A stretch of DNA of 64,000 nt from an uncultured Ruminiclostridium sp. (lineage in GTDB: Bacteria; Bacillota; Clostridia; Oscillospirales; Ruminococcaceae). The notes below the pieces were generated by a model. That model did no database searches. It saw only the letters and a list, made by a program, of their open reading frames with translations, and was not told the origin of the DNA. Below, one piece after another: positions 1 through 6,640 of this stretch; within the stretch, counting starts at the first letter, position 1; each line of letters starts with the position of its first letter. A program made the position numbers and the translations under genes. The stretch covers positions 62,001 through 126,000 of the forward strand of contig CATLBH010000002.1 of assembly GCA_949878745.1 (NCBI GenBank), in the 5' to 3' direction.

Positions 1-526
1 ATAATTGAGCGCGTATTCCGGAGTGGCTCCTTTTCCGCTTGCGTAAACGGTTTTTCCCTTTAAATCGGAGATTTGCTTTACGGTATCGCCGTTTTCGCAA
101 ATATAAATAACTCCCAGAGTGTTTATCGCCAATACCTGTACCTCTCCTTCGGTTTTATTGTACAATACCGAAGCGAGATTGGCGGGCACGCAAAAGATAT
201 CGGTGTTTCCCTTCACCACCAAAGGCGAAACCTCATCGACGGCGGATACTATATTAAACTCATATCCGTAGTTACCGCTTTCGCTGTCCGACATAAGCTT
301 TGTCATACCCATGGCGGTAGGTCCGCTTAAAGCGGTGATATTTACTTTTTCGCCGTCGGTGGTGTTTTCTTCCGGCTTTTCGGAAGAAATTGTTCCATCG
401 GAACTTTCCTTCGTCTGACCGTTTGCAGCGGCATCCGAAGCGTTATCGGAGCCACCGCAGCCTGACAAAATTCCGGCGCAAAAAATTACCGCCGCAAATG
501 TTTTTAATAAATTATTTATTTTCATT
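1..526 (-). CDS. ABC transporter substrate-binding lipoprotein, N-terminal part (runs off the window)
   Basis: The minus-strand frame begins at ATG 526 behind AGGAAAGGG and is still open at base 1, giving about 175 residues. It starts with a lipoprotein signal peptide: a short basic stretch, a hydrophobic core and the lipobox L-S-G-C with the cysteine near residue 23. A Ser/Asp/Glu-rich linker follows. The mature part reads ITALSGPTAMGMTKLM, later DIFCVPANLASVLYNKT and ISDLKGKTVYASGKGATPEY. This pattern of a ligand-loop start and a LKGKxV segment fits NitT/TauT-type (SsuA/NMT1-like) periplasmic binding proteins. The likely role is to capture a small solute outside the membrane for an ABC importer whose other genes would lie left of the window. 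The substrate cannot be told. It lies 50 bases downstream of the hemerythrin gene on the same strand. Confidence 0.8.
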
Positions 527-576
527 TGTTTCCCTTTCCTGTTCCGTTTATGTATTTGTTTGTTTTACCGAATTTA

Positions 577-1497
577 TTATGCCAATTTTGTCTTTTTTGT
601 CTTTACGCTGAACGCGATTCTGCCGTAAGGCGTATTCCACAACATGCTGATATCCGGATGACTTGTCTTGAAATCGGTCTCGTACCTGCTCCTGTCTACG
701 GCTCCGTCTCCTATAAGCTTGATATTTTCATGGGTGTATTCCTTTATAAAATTCTCCGTAAAGCTTTTCGTAAGCTCGCTCGTAACAGACATAGCGATTT
801 CGTCCAGTGTCCTAACCTCCTTGCCCATAAGCTTTCCGATAGTATGGCACAAAAGCTCTCGGTTTATGACCGTCGCGGTTCGGTGAACCTTGTTTCCCTC
901 TCCCTTAAATATAGTATAATAATAAAATGATTTTCCTATATCGTAGCCGTCATAGTTCAGATTTTCGGCTTCTATTTCCATTTGGAAAATACTGTTCATA
1001 AACTCTTCCGCTTTGGTTTTCAGCAGAGATATGGCGTCGGTATCCAAAGCGGCCCCCCACTGGCTTTTAACCTTTCCCACCATAGCTTGATCCTCAAGCA
1101 TTACGTGCGCCGTAAGCCAGCCCGCGCAGGCGCCGGCAAAATGCTCTACCGATTCCTCCGAAAAATCCGATTCTTCCATTTGTTTTTCCAGGGAGGGAAT
1201 GGTGATCTCTCTCATATTGTCGTGAATTCGCTTATGGTTGGAATATCCACCGTAACCGATCTTAATCTGAAAAGCCTCTTCCCTCGCAAAATGCTCAACG
1301 GTATACTGTTTCAGATACTTTACCACCTCTATGCAGGTTCTCCTATTCTTTTCATAATCGTGCAACAAAAGATTTTTCAGAAGTCTGCGCACAATGGTAA
1401 ATAAACGAATGTGGTCGGAATCGATCTCCTCCACGCCGACACAGTATTGATCCTTCCAGGCAAAAATCTCGTCGACATTTTCAATTTTACTTTTCAT
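577..1497 (-). CDS. Bacteriohemerythrin fused to a CheX-like domain
   Basis: A 306-residue protein read from ATG 1497, which has AGGGG at a good distance; the frame is open further upstream but without a ribosome site. Residues 1-140 match bacteriohemerythrin: W and VGVEEID near the start, an H of the D-x-x-H type near 29, HFAREE near 68-73, HKRIH near 87-91 and a final H...D pair in LTAHVMLEDQ. These are the expected ligands of a non-haem di-iron centre that binds O2. The C-terminal 150 residues contain GKLMGKEVRTLDEIAMSVTS, which resembles CheX/CheC-type phosphatase domains (long helix with E and N/S positions). I infer an oxygen- or iron-linked signalling protein, perhaps tied to chemotaxis. 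The hemerythrin part is firm, the CheX part tentative. No chemotaxis genes are nearby. Confidence 0.82.
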   Translation of the reverse strand: MKSKIENVDEIFAWKDQYCVGVEEIDSDHIRLFTIVRRLLKNLLLHDYEKNRRTCIEVVKYLKQYTVEHFAREEAFQIKIGYGGYSNHKRIHDNMREITIPSLEKQMEESDFSEESVEHFAGACAGWLTAHVMLEDQAMVGKVKSQWGAALDTDAISLLKTKAEEFMNSIFQMEIEAENLNYDGYDIGKSFYYYTIFKGEGNKVHRTATVINRELLCHTIGKLMGKEVRTLDEIAMSVTSELTKSFTENFIKEYTHENIKLIGDGAVDRSRYETDFKTSHPDISMLWNTPYGRIAFSVKTKKTKLA

Positions 1498-1600
1498 ACA
1501 CGTTACCCCTTGTATTTTATTTTTTAGACAAAACAGTACATTGTTGTCCCAATAATTATAGCACATTTTTCCAAAATAGTCAAACCTTATTAAAATATTA

Positions 1601-1656
1601 TTGCTCCCTCAATTAACGCCTCAATTAAATTTTGAAGATTTAATTGAGGAAGCAAT
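1601..1656. repeat. Inverted repeat with two competing left arms
   Basis: CTCAATTAA occurs at 1608-1616 and again, as CCTCAATTAAAT, at 1619-1630. The single partner ATTTAATTGAGG lies at 1638-1649. The outer pair also extends to TTGCT (1601-1605) and AGCAA (1650-1654). Two mutually exclusive hairpins are therefore possible. It lies between the hemerythrin start and the M23 terminator, so it could act in the hemerythrin leader or be an operator. No function is established. Confidence 0.55.
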
Positions 1657-1672
1657 ATAAAAAAGCAAAAAA

Positions 1673-1708
1673 TGCGGAAGGCAGCGCGTTAAGCCGCTGC
1701 CTTCCGCA
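1673..1708 (-). terminator. Rho-independent terminator of the M23 peptidase gene
   Basis: A perfect 14-bp stem pairs TGCGGAAGGCAGCG (1673-1686) with CGCTGCCTTCCGCA (1695-1708). On the minus strand it is followed by a T-rich tract (ATTTTTTGCTTTTTT). It stands ten bases beyond the stop codon of the M23 gene. Confidence 0.9.
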
Positions 1709-1717
1709 AATATCCGT

Positions 1718-3562
1718 TTAAACTAAAATTTCCGGAGTTCCGGGAGGAATGTCCAGATAATCCTTGGGGTTCACATATTTACCGTTCACTTGAATGGTAA
1801 AGTGAACGTGAGTACCCGAGGATTTTCCCGTAGAGCCCGCGCCCGCTATACATTCGCCTTGAGCCACCCTTTGACCTTCGGTAACGTATAAAACGGAATT
1901 GTGAGCGTATGTACTTGTAACGCCCAGCTCCTCGTGATAAATCTCGATGTAATAGCCCAATCCGCGCGAGTACCCCGCGAAGGTCACTACTCCCGCCGCG
2001 CCCACATAAACGGGCTGACCGTAATAAAGCCCGGCGATATCTATTCCGTTATGTCCGTCATATCCTCCGTCCCACTGAGACCATTGACTTATATGACCGC
2101 CGTCCACCGGCCACAAAAATTTTCCTATCGCCGCGGTTCCCGCCTTATAAGAGCCTTCGGGAGCCGGCTTTGAACCTATAGCTACAATCTCGGTAACGGG
2201 AGCCACAAGCTGATTTATATTGGTAATGGTTCTGTGCGTTTCGATCCCGTTCACATAAGAAATATCGGCGGTAACCTCATTGACGCCGTATTCGCCGTCC
2301 TGTATCCTTCTCGAAGAGCCCTCAAAAATATCGTTATCCTGATAGGTATCGGTCATATAGGGAACGTTATCCACCACATAAACCTCGGTTCTTGTGACGC
2401 TTACCGGCAAAAACGGTATTTCGTTTCCGATCTTTATTTGATCACCGCCGTGAAACTCTGATTCGCCGAAACCCGGATTCAAAAGCTCCAGCTGAGAAAG
2501 AGAAAGATTCACCTTGTCCGAAATAAGCGAAGAGCTATCGCCCTCCTCCGCCGTGTAATACGAAGGCTCCTTACGGATACTTGTTATCAGGTCGAGAAGC
2601 CAGTCTTCGTCTATGATACTGTCGGAAAGGTATAAGCCCGCCTCGTCATATCTTATATCGTCCACAAAGGCCACCAGATCCGTGGAATATTCTTTTTGGT
2701 AATCGGCAAGCAGCTTATCGAGAGTATTTTTCACATTTGAAAAATCCATTAAAGCGCCGTAAAATACGTCATTGATAAAAAAACCGTAGCCGTATTCAAG
2801 ACTTACTCCCGAATTTTGCAGCACCAGGTCGGCTATCTGATATTTTGTAAGAGTTTCCGTATAGCCTATCTGCTCCACGGAATAAGACGGAACGGCTTCG
2901 ATTTCAAGGTCGCTGCCCAGATAATTTACTCTGTCCTGAAGGACTTCTTTCGCGTCAAGAAAAACCTGTTCACTTTCTATATAACCCAAAAATTTTCCGT
3001 TAACATTCAACTTTACCGCATAATTCAGCGAATTGGCGTATGTTATAACGCTTAACAGGAAAAAAACGCTTAAAACAGGTATAGCGCAGTTAAAAAGCAT
3101 AACGGCCAGACCGCTTTTTCCGAATAAAAGCCTTCCGGTAAAAAAGACAGCCCCTTTTACGCCCAGTTTCCCGCCGTTTTTCTCCTTTTCTTTGCGCAAA
3201 GCTTTTTTATTTCCCTCATAATACCTTATAAACGTGTTTACCGGCCGTAGCAGGAACTGGACTGATTTTTTCAACGACAATATTATATAACGTCTGAACC
3301 TTCCCGTGTACCTCCAAAGAAATTTAGATATGTAAACGGCACCTTTTCCGACGTAAACAAAAAAGCCGCAAAAAACCTTGAATATAAACCAACCAAAAAA
3401 TGAGGTTTTTATGTAAACTTTGCCGAAAAGCCTCTTCATAATGTTATCTTCCGTTTTATTCTCCGTACGTTCATAATTGTTAAGATCCAAGTCCGTATTT
3501 GTCCGAGCCGACTCTTCTTTAATCAAGCCGTTCCCTTTCACTTCTTTTTTTGATTTTATCAT
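1718..3562 (-). CDS. Membrane-anchored M23 peptidase with LysM-like and G5 regions (copy 1)
   Basis: A 614-residue protein from ATG 3562 (AGGG ten bases upstream; 26 more codons are open upstream). A basic cytoplasmic N-terminus of roughly 150 residues is followed by one transmembrane segment (VMLFNCAIPVLSVFFLLSVI). Then come an extracellular region starting YAVKLNVNGKFLGYIES, a LysM-like stretch (EEGDSSSLISDKVNLSLSQL), a G5 region (VTRTEVYVVDNVPYMTDT onward) and a C-terminal M23 (LytM-type) domain. The M23 zinc and catalytic residues are visible: H-N-G-I-D, YAHNS and the H-x-H in THVHF. The family cleaves peptide cross-links in peptidoglycan, so this probably remodels the wall outside the membrane. 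A close paralogue is read in the opposite direction at 13348-15099. A strong terminator follows. Confidence 0.9.
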   Translation of the reverse strand: MIKSKKEVKGNGLIKEESARTNTDLDLNNYERTENKTEDNIMKRLFGKVYIKTSFFGWFIFKVFCGFFVYVGKGAVYISKFLWRYTGRFRRYIILSLKKSVQFLLRPVNTFIRYYEGNKKALRKEKEKNGGKLGVKGAVFFTGRLLFGKSGLAVMLFNCAIPVLSVFFLLSVITYANSLNYAVKLNVNGKFLGYIESEQVFLDAKEVLQDRVNYLGSDLEIEAVPSYSVEQIGYTETLTKYQIADLVLQNSGVSLEYGYGFFINDVFYGALMDFSNVKNTLDKLLADYQKEYSTDLVAFVDDIRYDEAGLYLSDSIIDEDWLLDLITSIRKEPSYYTAEEGDSSSLISDKVNLSLSQLELLNPGFGESEFHGGDQIKIGNEIPFLPVSVTRTEVYVVDNVPYMTDTYQDNDIFEGSSRRIQDGEYGVNEVTADISYVNGIETHRTITNINQLVAPVTEIVAIGSKPAPEGSYKAGTAAIGKFLWPVDGGHISQWSQWDGGYDGHNGIDIAGLYYGQPVYVGAAGVVTFAGYSRGLGYYIEIYHEELGVTSTYAHNSVLYVTEGQRVAQGECIAGAGSTGKSSGTHVHFTIQVNGKYVNPKDYLDIPPGTPEILV

Positions 3563-3678
3563 CGCTTTAAATCCCTGATAAATATTACAAATTGGTAACA
3601 AAACCATACATATATTAACATATTTCTCTTTTTTTTTCAAGTGTTTGGAAAAAATTAACGAAAAAAGTTTTAAAAACC

Positions 3679-3709
3679 AAAAAAGGACTGCCGCCCAACA
3701 ATCCTTTTT
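3679..3709 (-). terminator. Terminator of the ABC-F gene
   Basis: AAAAAAGGA (3679-3687) pairs with TCCTTTTT (3702-3709) around a GC-rich loop. On the minus strand the right arm runs into a T tract. It lies just past the ABC-F stop codon. Confidence 0.75.
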
Positions 3710-3717
3710 AAATATTA

Positions 3718-5331
3718 TTACAAAACTATTTTACCCAAATTATGCTCCTTGCGCCACTGAATAAACTCCTCATATGTTCCCATACGGTCATAGCATCCGC
3801 TGTCGGTAAGCTCTATTATCCTGTTGGCAACCGTCTGAACTATTTCATGGTCGTGAGAGCAAAAAAGAACGTTGCCCTTAAACTCCGACAGGCCGTTGTT
3901 TACGGCGGTAATGCTTTCCAGGTCAAGATGGTTGGTGGGCTGATCCAGCATAAGCACATTGGATTTAAAGAGCATCATACGGCTGAACATGCACCTGACC
4001 TTTTCACCGCCCGAAAGGACGTTTACGGGCTTGAACACATCGTCTCCGCTGAACAGCATTCTGCCCAGAAATCCTCGGAGATAGGTTTCGGTGGTGTCCT
4101 CGCTGTACTGTCTGATCCAATCCAGTATAGTAAGATCGCAGCCGTTGAAAAAGTGATCCGAATCCACGGGGAAATAGCTGAGCGAAGTGGTGCTTCCCCA
4201 TTTAAACGAGCCCTCGTCAGGCTCAAGCTCTCCCGCCAGTATTTTGAACAGCGCGGTAATCGCCATTTCGCTTTCCGCCAAAAAGGCGACCTTATCGGTT
4301 CGGCCCAACGTAAAGGAAACGTTGTTAAGTAGCTTGACGCCGTCGACGGTCTTTGAAAGTCCTTCCACCTGAAGCACGTCCTTGCCTACCTCCCTGTCGG
4401 GCTCAAAGCTTATAAAAGGGTACCGGCGGCTTGAAGCGGGCATTTCCTCGACGGTCAGCTTATCCAGCAGCTTTCTTCTCGAGGTGGCCTGTTTCGATTT
4501 TGACTTGTTGGCGGAAAAGCGCTGAATAAAGCTTTGAAGTTCCTTTATCTTTTCTTCCGTCTTCTTGTTCTGCTGCTTTATCATTCTTTGTATCAGCTGG
4601 CTTGATTCGTACCAGAATTCATAGTTACCCACATACATTTTTATTTTGTTATAGTCTATGTCCACAATATGAGTACATACGTTATTCAGGAAGTGACGGT
4701 CATGGGATACCACTATTACCGTACCGAAATATTCCGCGAGGAAATCCTCCAGCCACGCGATAGCGTCAATGTCCAGATGGTTGGTAGGCTCGTCCATAAG
4801 GATTATATCGGGGCTTCCGAAAAGGCACTGGGCCAAAAGCACCTTTACCTTGTCGTTTCCCGAAAGTCCGCTCATTTGTGAAAACATAATATCCTCTGAC
4901 AAGCCCAGACCCTGTATAAGCTTTGAAGCGTCGCTTTCCGCCTCCCAGCCGTTAAGCTCGGCAAATTCGCCTTCCAGAACGGAGGCTCTTTCGCCGTCCT
5001 CGTCGGAAAAGTTTTCCTTGGCGTAAAGCGCGTCCTTTTCCTTCATTATGTCATAAAGACGCTTATTGCCCATAATAACGGTATCTTGAACGGTATACTC
5101 GTCAAAGGCGAAATGATCCTGTCTTAATACGGACATACGGAGATTCTTGGGGATAGTCACCTCGCCGGAGGTGGGTTCAAGCTCTCCGTTGAGTATTTTT
5201 AAAAAAGTGGATTTGCCCGCTCCGTTGGCGCCTATTACTCCGTAGCAGTTACCCGCGGTAAAAAGCAGGTCGACATCCTTAAAAAGCGTGGCGCCGCCGA
5301 ATTGCAGACTTACGTTGGAAACGGTTATCAT
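3718..5331 (-). CDS. ABC-F family ATPase (YkpA/YbiT type) with degenerate second site
   Basis: A 537-residue soluble tandem ABC protein from ATG 5331, with no membrane segments. Domain 1 has Walker A GANGAGKST (about 34-42), signature LSGND instead of LSGGE, Walker B with DEPTNHLD and the switch histidine SHDRHF. A basic linker (KQQNKKTEEKIKELQ, SANKSKSKQATSRRK) is typical of ABC-F proteins that bind ribosomes at the E site. Domain 2 keeps LSGGEK and NHLD. Its P-loop, however, reads FLAESEMAITALFK with no glycine-rich loop or lysine, and its Walker B reads LDQPTN with Gln for the catalytic Glu. I expect only one composite site to hydrolyse ATP. Relatives act in translation regulation or antibiotic resistance; no resistance role can be claimed. 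It is monocistronic, with its own consensus promoter and terminator. Confidence 0.9.
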   Translation of the reverse strand: MITVSNVSLQFGGATLFKDVDLLFTAGNCYGVIGANGAGKSTFLKILNGELEPTSGEVTIPKNLRMSVLRQDHFAFDEYTVQDTVIMGNKRLYDIMKEKDALYAKENFSDEDGERASVLEGEFAELNGWEAESDASKLIQGLGLSEDIMFSQMSGLSGNDKVKVLLAQCLFGSPDIILMDEPTNHLDIDAIAWLEDFLAEYFGTVIVVSHDRHFLNNVCTHIVDIDYNKIKMYVGNYEFWYESSQLIQRMIKQQNKKTEEKIKELQSFIQRFSANKSKSKQATSRRKLLDKLTVEEMPASSRRYPFISFEPDREVGKDVLQVEGLSKTVDGVKLLNNVSFTLGRTDKVAFLAESEMAITALFKILAGELEPDEGSFKWGSTTSLSYFPVDSDHFFNGCDLTILDWIRQYSEDTTETYLRGFLGRMLFSGDDVFKPVNVLSGGEKVRCMFSRMMLFKSNVLMLDQPTNHLDLESITAVNNGLSEFKGNVLFCSHDHEIVQTVANRIIELTDSGCYDRMGTYEEFIQWRKEHNLGKIVL

Positions 5332-5424
5332 TATATGTCCTTTCTTTCGCTGTATCTTTGTTTTTATATTTATGATTTACGAATTTTAAAATACCATAAA
5401 AAGGCATAAATTCTCATAATAGCA

Positions 5425-5453
5425 ATTATACAATGTTGTTTTATAAATGTCAA
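5425..5453 (-). promoter_or_regulatory. Consensus sigma-A promoter of the ABC-F gene
   Basis: On the minus strand TTGACA (5448-5453) and TATAAT (5425-5430) are separated by 17 bases, a perfect match to the housekeeping consensus. It lies about 95 bases upstream of the ABC-F start. Confidence 0.9.
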
Positions 5454-5523
5454 CCTTTTTTATAATATTTTTTCTGTTTTACGCTTTTTATAAGCGCAAA
5501 AAAATATTTTTTTAAAAAAACCA

Positions 5524-5552
5524 TTGAAAAAATGTATAAAACGTGTTAAAAT
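5524..5552 (+). promoter_or_regulatory. Sigma-A promoter of the fusion-protein/permease operon
   Basis: TTGAAA (5524-5529), a 17-base spacer and TAAAAT (5547-5552), with TGT just before the -10 (extended -10). The start point would be near 5559, giving a leader of about 43 bases to ATG 5602. Confidence 0.8.
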
Positions 5553-5601
5553 TAAACTTGGAAACGTTTGCAAAAAAATATTATTGAGGATACATAAACA
5601 T

Positions 5602-6585
5602 ATGCAGAAAAAATTTATCAATTCAGCCGCCATCCTTGCTCTCACGGGAGCAATGGCCGTTTTTTCATCGGGCTGTTACTTCTTTCCCGATGAGGAGCCT
5701 TTGCTTGAGCCTCCTACCCTTGATGTTTCGGAAGTGGTTTACTATACTTATACCGTAGTGAGAAAGGATATTGTTAGCCAGACGATCCAGAGCGGATATC
5801 TGGTTTCCGGCGTTCAATCCGACTGCTTTTTTTCAAAATACACGGGACAGCTGAAAAACATTTACGTCAACCCGGGAGATTTTGTGGAGGAAGGGCAGCT
5901 TATAGCCGAAATGAACAACGGCGCAATTGAACATCTGCTTAAAATACAGCAGCTTAAAGTCGATCTGGCTCGGCTTAACTACAACAATTCCGGCTCCGCC
6001 GCAGACAGGCTTCAACTTGAAATAGAAGAAAGCACTCTTGATCAGTATAAGGACGAATACGAAGGCGGACGGGTGTACGCGCCTATGTCTGGACAGGTGT
6101 CCTATGTAAAGACCCTGAACCCCGGCGACAGTGTTGATCCTTACGATATTATCGTCTCCATAGTTGACCCCGAAAAGCTTTGCGTAAGAGCTACAGTTGA
6201 AAATTCAAGCAATTTTTCCGTGGACGATCGGGTAACCGTAGACGTAAACGGCGAGATATACGACGGAGTTGTTGTCCGCACGCCGAGAGAAGAGATAGAG
6301 GAGGGCGACACGGAAGGAGATAAGGTGTATGTGGAGTTTACGGAGGACAACCCCGGCTTCGGCTATTTAGGCTCCATTGCCAATATTACGAAAATAAAGG
6401 CGAAATCGGAAAACGCTCTGGTAATTCCCAAGCACGTTATAAAGACCGACGGGGACAGAACATATGTACAGCTTCTTCGCGGAGACGAAAAGGTGGAGGC
6501 CGACATCGAAACCGGTATAAGCAACGCCGTGGAAACCGAAGTTCTATCGGGGCTTTCCGAGGGAGAAGAGGTCATCGTAAAATAA
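5602..6585 (+). CDS. HlyD/MacA-type membrane fusion lipoprotein
   Basis: A 327-residue protein starting at ATG 5602 behind GAGGA; the frame is open to a TTG at 5524, but that TTG is the -35 element of the promoter. The signal peptide ends in the lipobox F-S-S-G-C, so the protein is predicted to be lipid-anchored outside the membrane. The two halves of a biotinyl-lipoyl-like domain are visible: TGQLKNIYVNPGDFVEEGQLIAEM before and RVYAPMSGQVSYVKTLNPGDS after a short coiled-coil hairpin (HLLKIQQLKVDLARL). A beta-barrel part and a C-terminal membrane-proximal domain follow (NALVIPKHVI). In Gram-positive bacteria such proteins pair with MacB/FtsX-type permeases. The next gene, 55 bases on, is such a permease. 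No ATPase accompanies them. Confidence 0.88.
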   Translation: MQKKFINSAAILALTGAMAVFSSGCYFFPDEEPLLEPPTLDVSEVVYYTYTVVRKDIVSQTIQSGYLVSGVQSDCFFSKYTGQLKNIYVNPGDFVEEGQLIAEMNNGAIEHLLKIQQLKVDLARLNYNNSGSAADRLQLEIEESTLDQYKDEYEGGRVYAPMSGQVSYVKTLNPGDSVDPYDIIVSIVDPEKLCVRATVENSSNFSVDDRVTVDVNGEIYDGVVVRTPREEIEEGDTEGDKVYVEFTEDNPGFGYLGSIANITKIKAKSENALVIPKHVIKTDGDRTYVQLLRGDEKVEADIETGISNAVETEVLSGLSEGEEVIVK

Positions 6586-6640
6586 AAACACGCTCTAAAG
6601 CTCTTTGTCGGCTAACGCTAATCAGGAAGGATTGAAAACC

